Shown here in pieces: positions 34,782-43,631 of a stretch of DNA of 64,000 nt (its first letter is position 1; every line of letters begins with the position of its first letter). This DNA is from Roseicyclus sp. (GTDB taxonomy: Bacteria > Pseudomonadota > Alphaproteobacteria > Rhodobacterales > Rhodobacteraceae), in NCBI RefSeq assembly GCF_018402035.1, contig NZ_JAGYJN010000001.1:558001-622000 (forward strand), in the 5' to 3' direction. The translations under genes were made by a program, and so were the position numbers. The notes below the pieces were generated by a model. That model saw only the letters and a list, made by a program, of their open reading frames with translations, was not told the origin of the DNA and ran no database searches.

Positions 34782-36743
34782 ATGCCCAACGATCTGTTGT
34801 CCGGCACCAATGACAGCCAAGGCTATGACGCCTCCTCCATCGAGGTGTTGGAGGGGTTGGAGCCCGTCCGCAAACGCCCCGGCATGTATATCGGCGGCAC
34901 AGATGAGCGCGCGCTGCATCATCTGGTGGCCGAGGTCTTGGACAATGCGATGGACGAGGCGGTCGCAGGACATGCAAGCCGCATCGAGGTTGAGTTGGGG
35001 GCCGATTTCACCGTCACTGTGCGCGACAATGGGCGCGGCATCCCGGTCGATCCACACCCGAAATTCCCTGACAAATCCGCGCTCGAAGTGATCCTTTGCA
35101 CGCTGCATGCAGGGGGCAAGTTTTCGGGCAAGGCCTATCAGACATCCGGCGGTCTGCACGGCGTGGGGGCATCGGTGGTCAATGCGCTGTCTGATCACAT
35201 GCGGGTCGAAGTGGCGCGCAACCGTGAATTATTCGTGCAGGAGTTTTCGCGCGGGCTGCCCCAAGGGCCGGTGCGCCCGGCGGGTGCCGCCCCCAACCGG
35301 CGCGGCACCACGGTGATCTTTCACGCCGATGAGCAGATCTTTGGCTCTCATCGCTTCCGCCCTGCGCGGATGATGAAAATGGTCCGCTCCAAGGCCTATC
35401 TGTTTTCGGGCGTGGAAATCCGCTGGAAGACCGAGATCGACGATGGCGAGACGCCGCGTGAGGCCGTGTTCCATTTCCCCGGCGGCTTGGCCGATTACCT
35501 GCGCGAGACGATGGGGGGGGCTGTCACCTATTCCGACATGCCCTTTGCCGGAAAGGTCGAGTTCGGCGAGAAATTCGGCGCGGTCGGATCGGTGGAATGG
35601 GCGATCAACTGGACGCCTGCGCGCGACGGCTTCATCCAATCCTATTGCAACACCATCCCCACGCCCGAGGGCGGCACCCATGAAGCGGGGTTTTGGGCCG
35701 CGATCCTCAAGGGCGTGCGCGGCTACGGCGAATTGTCGGGCAACCGCAAGGCCGCCAATATCACCCGCGAAGATCTGATTTCAGGCGCGGGCGCGCTGGT
35801 GTCGTGCTTCATCGCGGAACCTGAATTCGTGGGCCAGACCAAAGACAGGCTGGCCACGACCGAGGCCGCGCGGATGGTCGAGGGGGCGGTGCGCGACCAT
35901 TTCGACAATTGGCTGGCCGCAAATACGAAATCGGCGGGTGCGATCCTCGATTTCCTCGTGCTGCGGGCCGAGGAACGGCTGCGCCGCCGCGCCGAAAAGG
36001 AAACCGACCGCAAGACCGCGACGAAAAAGCTGCGCCTGCCCGGCAAGCTGGTCGATTGCTCGCAATCGGCGCGCGATGGCACGGAATTGTTCATCGTCGA
36101 GGGCGACAGCGCGGGCGGATCGGCCAAGATGGCGCGCGACCGCAAGACCCAAGCGCTGTTGCCGCTGCGGGGCAAGATCTTGAACGTGCTGGGTGCGGCA
36201 TCGAACAAGATGAGCCAGAACGCCGAGATTTCCGATCTGTGCCAAGCGCTTGGCGTGGGGATGGGGACAAAGTTCAACATCGACGATCTGCGTTATGACA
36301 AGGTCATCATCATGACCGACGCCGATGTGGATGGCGCCCATATCGCGGCGCTGTTGATGACGTTCTTCTTTACCCAGATGCGGCCGATGATCGACCGGGG
36401 GCACCTCTACCTCGCCTGCCCGCCGCTGTTTCGCCTGACCCAAGGAGCCAAGCGCGTCTATTGTCTGGACGAGGCGGAAAAGGCGGGGTGGCTGACCAAG
36501 GGCATCGGCGGCAAGGGCAAGATCGACGTGTCGCGCTTCAAGGGCTTGGGCGAGATGGACGCCAAGGATCTGAAAGACACCACCATGGACCCCGCAACGC
36601 GCAAGCTGATCCGTGTGTCGGTGGACGAGGACGCGCCGGGCGAGACCGGCGATCTGGTCGAACGGCTGATGGGCAAGAAACCGGAACTGCGGTTCCAGTA
36701 TATTCAGGAGAACGCGCGGTTTGTTGAGGATGTGGATGTTTGA
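34782..36743 (+). CDS. parE: DNA topoisomerase IV subunit B
   Basis: The 653-residue ATPase subunit of topoisomerase IV, which separates daughter chromosomes with ParC. The GHKL ATPase motifs are VLDNAMDEAVAGHA, TVRDNGRGIPVDPHP and TSGGLHGVGASVVNALSD. The Toprim region has IVEGDSAGGSAKMARDR, LPLRGKILNVLGA and TDADVDGAHIAALL; the C-terminus has RFKGLGEMDAKDL. The 653-residue length and missing insertion suit ParE rather than GyrB. It is monocistronic, and the next gene is a small ORF of different composition. Confidence 0.95.
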   Translation: MPNDLLSGTNDSQGYDASSIEVLEGLEPVRKRPGMYIGGTDERALHHLVAEVLDNAMDEAVAGHASRIEVELGADFTVTVRDNGRGIPVDPHPKFPDKSALEVILCTLHAGGKFSGKAYQTSGGLHGVGASVVNALSDHMRVEVARNRELFVQEFSRGLPQGPVRPAGAAPNRRGTTVIFHADEQIFGSHRFRPARMMKMVRSKAYLFSGVEIRWKTEIDDGETPREAVFHFPGGLADYLRETMGGAVTYSDMPFAGKVEFGEKFGAVGSVEWAINWTPARDGFIQSYCNTIPTPEGGTHEAGFWAAILKGVRGYGELSGNRKAANITREDLISGAGALVSCFIAEPEFVGQTKDRLATTEAARMVEGAVRDHFDNWLAANTKSAGAILDFLVLRAEERLRRRAEKETDRKTATKKLRLPGKLVDCSQSARDGTELFIVEGDSAGGSAKMARDRKTQALLPLRGKILNVLGAASNKMSQNAEISDLCQALGVGMGTKFNIDDLRYDKVIIMTDADVDGAHIAALLMTFFFTQMRPMIDRGHLYLACPPLFRLTQGAKRVYCLDEAEKAGWLTKGIGGKGKIDVSRFKGLGEMDAKDLKDTTMDPATRKLIRVSVDEDAPGETGDLVERLMGKKPELRFQYIQENARFVEDVDV

Positions 36744-36758
36744 GTGGGAGTAACGATT

Positions 36759-37025
36759 ATGAGTAACGATAGACTGTTCTTTGTCGATCAAGCTTCATTA
36801 CCAAACCTACCCGGTATGATGCTAAGGATTATTGAAGCCTTACGGGCTATTGGCGGTTCCGCACACATACGAGAACTGGACGGTCCTAGCGTTAGGGCGT
36901 ACGGGATGAGCAACCTACCTATGTCGGATGACGATCCGTCGAATCGAGTTACATTACCATTGCAGCTCCTGAAGCGTGCCCTGACAGAGCGTGCGGGTAT
37001 AGACGCCGTGCGGTTTCGACGCTAA
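36759..37025 (+). CDS. Small protein of unknown function (weak Mrr N-terminal winged-helix resemblance)
   Basis: An 88-residue ORF starting MSNDRLFFVDQASLPNLPGM. MLRIIEALRAIGGSAHIREL faintly resembles the winged-helix N-terminal domain of Mrr-type restriction proteins, but this is weak. GC is about 50%, clearly below parE and other neighbours, and codon use differs. There is no strong ribosome site. It lies between parE and a decayed RAYT transposase, so it is probably a recent arrival or a truncated remnant. I do not assign a function. Confidence 0.4.
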   Translation: MSNDRLFFVDQASLPNLPGMMLRIIEALRAIGGSAHIRELDGPSVRAYGMSNLPMSDDDPSNRVTLPLQLLKRALTERAGIDAVRFRR

Positions 37026-37036
37026 CGCCAGTCACA

Positions 37037-37540
37037 CTACCCCACTGGCAAGAGCAACGAATGGGTCCCAGCGACGGTTAACTATCTGAGCGAGTCGAAC
37101 CGAGGCAGAATGGGGCTAATCGACCGCGCGGCGCACATACCCATGCTTTACCGGATTGGTCCAACGTAGCGCAACGCAGCCTCTCGTTCTGCCTCATCGC
37201 GGATCAATCGTTCCCAGTACCGGCGTTGCCAGATACCTGCCTCCCCTTGATCCATTTTACGTGCTGCGGTTGCGCTGTCCGATGCTAACAGAATTCCCGT
37301 TTGATCCGCTCAACCGCGTCGGGAAATCGCTGTCACCTTCGGGCATTGTCCAGATCGCGTGCAGGTGGTCGGGCAAAACCACGATAGCATCGGGTCTCGA
37401 CCGGCATAGTGCCGAGGACCAGCATAGGCCGCCCGCAATGCGGCAATATTTGTGACCAGCAAATCATCCTGCCTATTGGCAAGATTAATCAAAGAAATAT
37501 GCGCCACCGGGTACACATGAAGACGGCGGTAACGCGACAT
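37037..37540 (-). pseudogene. Decayed REP-associated tyrosine transposase (RAYT, Y1 family)
   Basis: Read on the minus strand, one frame gives MSRYRRLHV, INLANRQDDLL and IAALRAAYAG. A second gives DAIVVLPDHLHAIWTMPEGD (the HxH metal motif), and others give GIWQRRYWERLIRDEAE and KHGYVRRAVD-stop-PHSA. Together these follow the length and motif order of Y1-type RAYT proteins (IS200-like, linked to REP palindromes). Several frameshifts and stops break it, so it is inactive. Composition is lower in GC than parE. This identification rests on matching short pieces by eye. Confidence 0.75.
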
Positions 37541-37757
37541 GGGGCGAACCCACAACGAGGGTTAACGGATGGTTACCCTCCAACCAGACACCCCTTGCGC
37601 CCCCACCCACAATCGCCATCTTCTCCACAGGGGCCATTCGCGCCCCCTCACCGGACATCATCGCCCTGCCACCCGCAGGCAACCCTGATCGCCCCGCGAG
37701 CCTCTGCCCCGTGCGTGGCATCGTGCCCCGTGCGGACCATCATGCCGGAGCATCCCC

Positions 37758-37889
37758 ATGTCCAAGGAAAAGAACAAAGGTAACAAGGAAACCAAGAAGC
37801 CGAAAAAGGAAAAGCCCAAGGTCTTGGCCACCGCCAATTCCAACGCGGGCAAGCCGCTTGATATCGGTGGCAACAAGAAGGGCAAATAG
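37758..37889 (+). CDS. 43-residue lysine-rich small protein
   Basis: Starts ATG TCC AAG GAA and encodes MSKEKNKGNKETKKPKKEKP followed by KVLATANSNAGKPLDIGGNK. It is very basic (about 16 Lys), with a conserved-looking central VLATANSNAGKPLDIGG. I recall similar short Lys-rich proteins annotated as hypothetical in Rhodobacteraceae, but cannot check. The tail could bind nucleic acid or ribosomes (inference only). It sits alone between the RAYT remnant and the cytochrome gene. The window holds no other candidate for this stretch. Confidence 0.6.
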   Translation: MSKEKNKGNKETKKPKKEKPKVLATANSNAGKPLDIGGNKKGK

Positions 37890-38025
37890 GCCCATAGCCT
37901 GCCCTGAGATCGGTCAGAATTCCGGCGGTCGGGCCACGCGCCCGGCCACCCCTGCTTGACCAAGGTCAAGGCGCATATCGCAGGCAAGCGCCATGCTCGG
38001 CCCATTCCCAGCCGGAGTGATGCCG

Positions 38026-38422
38026 ATGCGCCCCCTGCCCCTTGCCCTGACCCTCGCCCTGCTTTGCCCGCCCGTCGTGGCGCAAGATATCGACGCAGGT
38101 GCCGTGCTTTACCGCGATTTCTGCGCCGCCTGTCACGGGGCCACGGCCAAGGGCGATGGCACCATGGCCGATCTCATGCGCAGCCCCCCAAGCGATCTGA
38201 CGCAAGCTGGCGCAGGCGGGGGAATTCCCCATTCTATCAGTGGCCGAACAGATCGACGGCCGCCGCCCCCGCGCGGCGCATGGGGGCGACATGCCGCTAT
38301 TCGGTCGCTGGTTCGAAGGGGTGGGTGCCGATGTCGCGATGGCGGGTGCCGATGGCCAGCCGATCTTGATGAGCCGCCCTGTCGCCGATCTGATCGCCTA
38401 TCTGATCACGCTACAAGATTAG
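38026..38422 (+). pseudogene. c-type cytochrome with a frameshift
   Basis: The ATG at 38026, 8 bases after GGAG, gives a signal peptide MRPLPLALTLALLCPPVVAQ and a haem site FCAACHGATAKGDGTM. After SDLTQ (about 38206) the reading frame breaks. One base later the frame continues LAQAGEFPILSVAEQIDG and GGDMPLFGRWFEG (with Met axial ligand) to the stop at 38422. One extra G near 38210 explains it. The repaired protein would be about 131 residues. It could be a real mutation or a sequencing error. The 3' end overlaps the convergent ABC-F gene by 4 bp. Confidence 0.75.
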
Positions 38423-40248
38423 CCCGCGCTTTCGGCTTTCTCTTCCAGCGTCAGCCATTCTTCCTCGGCGGCGGCAAGCTTGGCTTGGCGCTCATCCAGC
38501 GCCTCGGTCGCCTTGCGGAACTTGACCGGCTCGCGCGCAAAAGGTGCGGGATCGGCCATCAGTTCCATCAGCTTGGCGATCTCGGCTTCCAGCCGCGCGA
38601 TCTCAGCGGGCAGCGCCTTGAGGCGGTGGCTTTCGGTAAAGCTGAGGTTGGATTTCTGCGGGGCCGCGGGTTTTTGCGCTGCGGCCTCGGGGGCTTTGGG
38701 CTTGGCCGCTTTGGGCGCGTCTTTGGGCGGCTGCTGGCTGCTGGCGCGCTGGTTCAGCATATCCGACCAGCCACCCGCATAGGCCACGGCGCGGCCCTCT
38801 CCCTCGAGCAGGATGGTGGTGCCTGCGACACGGTCGATGAAATCGCGGTCGTGGCTGACCAACAGCACGGTGCCCGCGTAATCGCCCAAGAGATCTTGCA
38901 ACAGATCCAGCGTCTCGATGTCGAGGTCATTGGTCGGTTCGTCCAACACCAAAAGGTTGGAATTGCGCGCCATGATCCGGGCCAGCAACAGACGCGCCTT
39001 TTCACCCCCCGAGAGCGAACGGACAGGCGCGCGCGCCTGTGCCTCGTCAAAGAGGAAATCCTTGAGATAGCCCACCACATGGCGTGGCTCACCCCGCACC
39101 AAGACCTGATCCGAGCGGCCACTGACGCGCGCGGCGGGGTCTTGGGTCAGGCTGTCCCAGAGCGTCTGTTCTGGGTCGAGCTGTGCGCGGGTCTGGTCGA
39201 ACACCGCCATCTCGATCCCGGTGCCAAGGGTGACGGTCCCGGTATCGGGCGCGGTTTGACCTGTCAGGATATTGAGAAGCGTTGTCTTACCCGCGCCGTT
39301 GGGGCCGACAAAGGCCACGCGATCCCCGCGCAAGATGCGCAGATCGAAGGGCTGCAAGATCACCCTGTCGCCGAAGCTTTTGGAAATGCCCGTGGCCTCG
39401 ATCACCCGCTTGCCCGAGGCTTGCCCCGCATCAAGCACCATCTCGGCGGCCCCTTGGCGGCGGATCATGCCCGCACGCTCGGCTCGCAGATCTTGCAGCG
39501 CACGCACACGGCCTTGGTTGCGCTTGCGCCGGGCGCTGATGCCCTCGACGGCCCAGCGTGCCTCGGCTTTGATCTTGCGATCAAGCTTATGGCGGGCCTG
39601 ATCCTCTTCGTCCCAAGTCTTGTCGCGCCATGCCTCGAAATCGGCAAAACCGCGATCTTGGCGGCGCACGACCCCACGGTCGAGCCAAAGCGTGCCGCGC
39701 GCCAAGGCGGTCAAAAAAGCGCGGTCGTGGCTGATCAGCACGAAAGCGGTGCGCGCTTGCAAAAGTTCGCGCTCAAGCCAGCCGATCGCCTCGATGTCGA
39801 GGTGGTTCGTCGGCTCGTCCAGCAGCATCAATTCAGGTGCCTCAGCCAAAAGCCGGGCAAGTGCAGCGCGGCGACGCTCACCACCTGAGGCCCGGCCAGG
39901 TTCGGCGGCCAGCTTGAGCTTCAGCCCCTCGGCCACGGCCTCGACCCGCCATTCCTCACCCATGTCCAGATTGGCGGTGGCATAGTCGCCCAAGGTCGCA
40001 AATCCGGCGAAATCAGGTTCTTGCTCCATGTAGCCGACGCGCACGCCATCGGGGGTGATCACGCTGCCGGTGTCGGGCTGCACAAGGCGGGCCATCACCT
40101 TCATCAAGGTGGATTTGCCCGAGCCGTTGCGCCCGACAAGCGCAAGGCGGTCGCCCTCTTGCACCACAAGCGAGAGGTCGGAGAATACCGGGTTCCCACC
40201 GAAGGTCAGCGAGATATCGGTCAATTGCAAAAGGGGTGCGCGCGCCAT
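38419..40248 (-). CDS. uup: ABC-F family ATPase (Uup-like)
   Basis: A 609-residue soluble protein with two ABC cassettes and no membrane part. Cassette 1 has Walker A GRNGSGKSTL, signature ASGGERRRAALARLL and Walker B ELMLLDEPTNHLD. Cassette 2 has GPNGAGKTTLLNIL, LSGGEKARLLLARIM and NLLVLDEPTNDLD. The C-terminus from about residue 520 is an Ala/Lys-rich linker followed by a coiled coil (LPAEIARLEAEIAKLMELMA), characteristic of Uup. ABC-F proteins act on the ribosome or on DNA structures. It is monocistronic and convergent with the cytochrome gene. Confidence 0.9.
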   Translation of the reverse strand: MARAPLLQLTDISLTFGGNPVFSDLSLVVQEGDRLALVGRNGSGKSTLMKVMARLVQPDTGSVITPDGVRVGYMEQEPDFAGFATLGDYATANLDMGEEWRVEAVAEGLKLKLAAEPGRASGGERRRAALARLLAEAPELMLLDEPTNHLDIEAIGWLERELLQARTAFVLISHDRAFLTALARGTLWLDRGVVRRQDRGFADFEAWRDKTWDEEDQARHKLDRKIKAEARWAVEGISARRKRNQGRVRALQDLRAERAGMIRRQGAAEMVLDAGQASGKRVIEATGISKSFGDRVILQPFDLRILRGDRVAFVGPNGAGKTTLLNILTGQTAPDTGTVTLGTGIEMAVFDQTRAQLDPEQTLWDSLTQDPAARVSGRSDQVLVRGEPRHVVGYLKDFLFDEAQARAPVRSLSGGEKARLLLARIMARNSNLLVLDEPTNDLDIETLDLLQDLLGDYAGTVLLVSHDRDFIDRVAGTTILLEGEGRAVAYAGGWSDMLNQRASSQQPPKDAPKAAKPKAPEAAAQKPAAPQKSNLSFTESHRLKALPAEIARLEAEIAKLMELMADPAPFAREPVKFRKATEALDERQAKLAAAEEEWLTLEEKAESAG

Positions 40249-40369
40249 GGCAGGCAGCTAGTCCTCGGCCGAAGTAAGGTCAAGCGCTCGTCCGGCGCCA
40301 CCTGATCTTTCTTCACACGTCCAAGGCTAACCGCGCGCAGCAACGCCCCTGCGCGAGCGGCGCGCGATG

Positions 40370-40391
40370 CGAATTTTCGTACGAAAATTCG
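40370..40391. repeat. 22-base perfect palindrome between rpsI and uup
   Basis: CGAATTTTCGTACGAAAATTCG is perfectly self-complementary, with a central CGTACG. It lies between the rpsI terminator and the start of uup (both on the minus strand), 122 bases before the uup start codon. It could be an operator, a REP-type element or a target-site relic. Confidence 0.6.
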
Positions 40392-40406
40392 GGTGCCCCG
40401 CCCAAC

Positions 40407-40435
40407 GAAAAGGCCGCCCGAGGGGGCGGCCTTTT
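40407..40435 (-). terminator. Intrinsic terminator after rpsI
   Basis: On the minus strand, AAAAGGCCGCCCCCTCGGGC closes to a GGCCGCCC/GGGCGGCC stem followed by TTTTCG. It starts 25 bases after the rpsI stop and ends the rplM-rpsI transcript. The A-run on the other side makes it symmetrical enough to work in both directions. Confidence 0.8.
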
Positions 40436-40459
40436 GCAAATCGCGCGACAAGTATCCAA

Positions 40460-40960
40460 TTAGCGCTTGGAGAACTGGAAGCTCTTGCGGGCCTTGGCGC
40501 GGCCGTACTTCTTGCGTTCCACAACGCGGCTGTCGCGGGTCAGGAAACCTGCCGCCTTCAGCGCACCGCGCAAGGAGGGCTCATAGAGTTGCAGCGCCTT
40601 GGAGATGCCGTGCTTGACCGCACCGGCCTGACCCGAGAGGCCACCGCCCTTGACGGTCGCCATCACGTCGAACTCGTTCTCGACGCCGGCCACGGTGAAG
40701 GGCTGGCGCAAGATCATCTGCAGCACGGGACGGGCGAAATAGGCCGACATGTCCTTGCCATTCACCACGACCTTGCCCGAGCCGGGCTTGATCCAGACGC
40801 GGGCGACCGCATCCTTGCGCTTGCCAGTGGCATAGGCACGACCCAGCGCATCGCGCACGGGTGTGCGTGGTGCATCGTCAAAGGAGAGCGCCGCGGGCGC
40901 GCTTGCATCAACTGCGCCTTTCAGCGCGTCGAGCGAAGAGAATGTCTCGGCCATGGTCAT
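40460..40960 (-). CDS. rpsI: 30S ribosomal protein S9
   Basis: A 166-residue ribosomal protein. The core from about residue 38 reads [20 protein letters not shown], then [20 protein letters not shown], and ends with the conserved [17 protein letters not shown] tail that contacts the P-site tRNA. An N-terminal extension of about 35 residues ([24 protein letters not shown]) is typical of alphaproteobacterial S9. The start overlaps the rplM stop as ATGA, the usual rplM-rpsI arrangement. A terminator follows. Confidence 0.97.
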   Translation of the reverse strand: MTMAETFSSLDALKGAVDASAPAALSFDDAPRTPVRDALGRAYATGKRKDAVARVWIKPGSGKVVVNGKDMSAYFARPVLQMILRQPFTVAGVENEFDVMATVKGGGLSGQAGAVKHGISKALQLYEPSLRGALKAAGFLTRDSRVVERKKYGRAKARKSFQFSKR

Positions 40961-41418
40961 GCGCTCCGGGTGTTCTTGGGGTTCATCGACTTGACGTCGA
41001 GAACGGTGGGCTGTTGGGCATCATGGGGATGCTCGGCCCCTGCATAGACGCGCAGGTTGGTCATCTGCTGACGGCTCAGCTTGCCACCGGGCAGCATGCG
41101 CTTGACGGCCTGCATGACCACCCGTTCGGGGTGATCGCCTTCGAGGATCTGGCCGGTCGTGCGCGACTTGATCCCGCCGGGAAAGCCGGTGTGCCAATAG
41201 TTGTGATTGTTGCGCTTGTTGCCCGTCACCTGCACCTTTTCGGCATTGATGACGATGACATTGTCGCCCATGTCCATCGAGGGGGTGAAGGTCGGCTTGT
41301 GCTTGCCGCGCAGCCGCATGGCGATGATCGAAGCAAGCCGGCCCAGAACAACGCCCTCGGCGTCGATCAAGATCCACTGCTTGTCGATATCCGCCGGGGT
41401 GGCAGAAAAGGTTTTCAT
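40957..41418 (-). CDS. rplM: 50S ribosomal protein L13
   Basis: A 153-residue ribosomal protein: [20 protein letters not shown] at the N-terminus, then [20 protein letters not shown], and [20 protein letters not shown] with [23 protein letters not shown] at 41418 is 9 bases after AAGGA; an in-frame ATG two codons earlier is only 3 bases from that site, so the shorter form is chosen. It is coupled to rpsI by a 4-bp overlap. A promoter-like TTGACG/TAGAAC lies upstream. Confidence 0.97.
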   Translation of the reverse strand: MKTFSATPADIDKQWILIDAEGVVLGRLASIIAMRLRGKHKPTFTPSMDMGDNVIVINAEKVQVTGNKRNNHNYWHTGFPGGIKSRTTGQILEGDHPERVVMQAVKRMLPGGKLSRQQMTNLRVYAGAEHPHDAQQPTVLDVKSMNPKNTRSA

Positions 41419-41498
41419 GTCCATCGGTCCTTTCGGGGGCGGGTGGGATCACCCGACCGCAATGACATCTGCGGCCTGAGACCGCGAAGTGATGGCGT

Positions 41499-41526
41499 GT
41501 TCTACCCGAATCTGCGCCATCGTCAA
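41499..41526 (-). promoter_or_regulatory. Promoter-like elements upstream of rplM
   Basis: On the minus strand TTGACG and TAGAAC are separated by 16 bases and lie about 80 bases before the rplM start. This resembles a housekeeping-sigma promoter. Ribosomal protein operons need a strong promoter, which makes the position plausible. Confidence 0.45.
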
Positions 41527-41631
41527 TGGCCCGCTATCTTATTAAATACTTATAAAACAAATGTTTACGTTTGAGGTATTATTTTACCCCAAGAAATCTC
41601 GGTGCAATCGACTGTTTGTGGCATGCGCTGG

Positions 41632-42612
41632 TCACTCGGGGCGGCAAATCTCGTCGCGCAAAATCGCAAGGCCAGTGCGCCACAAAAGCCCCAGCACCAC
41701 CGCCGAAAGTGCCACGAGAACGATCAAGCCAATCACCAGATGCGCGGTGCTGTCTTGGGCGCGCCCATAGACGAAGCTTGCCACTGTCAGCGCGGCAAGT
41801 GGAAAGCTGAGCGCCCACCAGCTTAGCGCAAAGGGCAGCCGCATCAGCTTGGGCACCTGCACCAAGACCAGAATGGCAAAGACATAGGCCCCGCTGAGAA
41901 GCATATGCGCAAAGGCATCAACCCCGCCCACCAGCCGCACATAAGAGACAAAGGCAACGGCGGGCGGCGCGATCAAGATGACCAAGGTGGGAAACAGTCG
42001 CGCGGGGATCGGCGCGTGAAAAATCAGGCGGTTGAAGACAAGCACCAGCAAGATCAGCCAAAAGATCATGCCAGCCGAGAAAAACAGCCAACTGATCTCG
42101 ACCCAGCCGAGCGAGACACCGGCCAAGGGCACGATCACGTTCCCGACCGCCGGGATGAACCACGCCGGCGTCAGATGTCCAACCTCAAAGGCGCGGTGGC
42201 TGATCCAGCCTGAGATCACGGCGACCGTCAGCACGCCTTGGCCCGCCACCCCCACCAGCCAGATGGGCAGTGCCAGATCGGGGCGATAGCCATGGATCGC
42301 GGTCGCCATCAGCAAAAGCGAGATGGTGATGGTGGGAAAAAACGCCAGCCGCACGGGGTGATGCCATTCGGCACTGACCGCGGCAGGGTGGCGGATCAGC
42401 TTGAACAAGTAGACGGCCGATATGGCCACGAAACAGGCAAGCCCGAACCAAAGCACCGCGCGCGCGGCCATCTCGGCCATGGCAAAGCTGTCGGCGGCGG
42501 CATGGAGCGCCAAGGCCAAGCCGAAAAGCCCCATCAGCACCGCGAAAAATGTCACGGGGAAATGCGCCAAGCGGCTGAAGTCTTGCGCGGGATCTGGCGG
42601 GGTTTGGGTCAT
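41632..42612 (-). CDS. SLAC1/TehA-family anion channel or transporter
   Basis: A 326-residue membrane protein with about ten helices. The opening FSRLAHFPVTFFAVLMGLFG is the usual start of bacterial TehA/SLAC1 proteins. HLTPAWFIPAVGNVIVPLAG and LLSGAYVFAILVLVQVPKLM are also characteristic, and the gating Phe of the family is expected in the middle helices. Members move nitrate, chloride, sulfite or tellurite-related anions; the ion here is unknown. It is a single gene on the minus strand with about 200 bp on each side. Confidence 0.87.
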   Translation of the reverse strand: MTQTPPDPAQDFSRLAHFPVTFFAVLMGLFGLALALHAAADSFAMAEMAARAVLWFGLACFVAISAVYLFKLIRHPAAVSAEWHHPVRLAFFPTITISLLLMATAIHGYRPDLALPIWLVGVAGQGVLTVAVISGWISHRAFEVGHLTPAWFIPAVGNVIVPLAGVSLGWVEISWLFFSAGMIFWLILLVLVFNRLIFHAPIPARLFPTLVILIAPPAVAFVSYVRLVGGVDAFAHMLLSGAYVFAILVLVQVPKLMRLPFALSWWALSFPLAALTVASFVYGRAQDSTAHLVIGLIVLVALSAVVLGLLWRTGLAILRDEICRPE

Positions 42613-42827
42613 GATCGGCCTCGGTCCGGATTGTCACTGTCAATGATAACGCGCGCCCCGCACAGGCGACAGGGCGCAAAGGGCGCTGCGGCGATATCAC
42701 CTTGTCAGCCCAAAGCGTTGCCGCCTGTCTTTGCCCAATGGTCGCATGCGATCCTTTCGCAGGCGGGCTTGATCGCTATAATGGGCGAAAGGCGTGCTGG
42801 GATCGCCGCAAATGAAAGGGGCAAGCC

Positions 42828-43619
42828 ATGTCCGACGCGTTGGTGCTGCGTGCCGATCACGGGGCGGTCACATATCTGACGCTGAACCTGCCCGCGCGGC
42901 TGAATGCCTTGTCCGATGCGATGCTGGCCGCAATTTGCGCGCGCTTCGACGAGATGATGGATGCACCAAGCCAGCGGGTGATCGTGCTGCGCGGTGCGGG
43001 CAAGGCGTTTTGCGCGGGCCATGACCTGAACGAGATGCGCGACAAGCGCGCTGGCCCCGATCAGGGTGCGGATGCGCTGCATGATCTGTTCACCCGCTGC
43101 GGCGCGATGATGCAGATGATCCCCCGCCTGCCCCAACCCGTCATCGCCGAGGTGCATGGCATCGCCACGGCGGCGGGCTGTCAGCTGGTGGCCAGTTGCG
43201 ATCTTGCCGTCGCCGCCGAAGATTGCCGCTTTGGCGTGAACGGGGTGAATATCGGGCTGTTTTGCTCGACGCCCATGGTGGCGCTCTCCCGCAATGTGGC
43301 GCGCAAGCAGGCGTTTGAGATGTTGGTGACGGGCGATTTCATCACCGCCGCGCGGGCGCGCGGTCTGGGTCTTGTTAACCGCGTGGTGCCGCCCGCTGAT
43401 TTGGCAGACGCGACGAGGGCGCTGGCCGAACAGATCGCGGGCAAGCTGGGTGTCGCGGTACGGATCGGCAAGCGCGCCTTTTACGACCAACTCGGCCTGC
43501 CGCTCGATCAAGCCTATGCGATGACAGGGGCGGCCATGGTCGAGAATATGCGCGCCCCCGACACCGCCGAAGGGGTCGCTGCGTTCTTGGAAAAGCGCAA
43601 GCCCGATTGGCGGCAATAG
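42828..43619 (+). CDS. Enoyl-CoA hydratase/isomerase family protein (ECHDC3-like)
   Basis: A 263-residue crotonase-fold protein. The oxyanion hole is formed by AGKAFCAGHDLNEM (about residues 61-74) and VHGIATAAGCQLVASCDLAV (about 109-128). GVNIGLFCSTPMVALSRNV replaces the usual catalytic-Glu segment, a pattern seen in ECHDC3-type proteins. The C-terminus AFLEKRKPDW is standard. It converges on a zinc alcohol dehydrogenase gene 12 bp away. The reaction is uncertain because the second catalytic Glu is not evident. Confidence 0.87.
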   Translation: MSDALVLRADHGAVTYLTLNLPARLNALSDAMLAAICARFDEMMDAPSQRVIVLRGAGKAFCAGHDLNEMRDKRAGPDQGADALHDLFTRCGAMMQMIPRLPQPVIAEVHGIATAAGCQLVASCDLAVAAEDCRFGVNGVNIGLFCSTPMVALSRNVARKQAFEMLVTGDFITAARARGLGLVNRVVPPADLADATRALAEQIAGKLGVAVRIGKRAFYDQLGLPLDQAYAMTGAAMVENMRAPDTAEGVAAFLEKRKPDWRQ

Positions 43620-43631
43620 CGCGCCTTGCGC

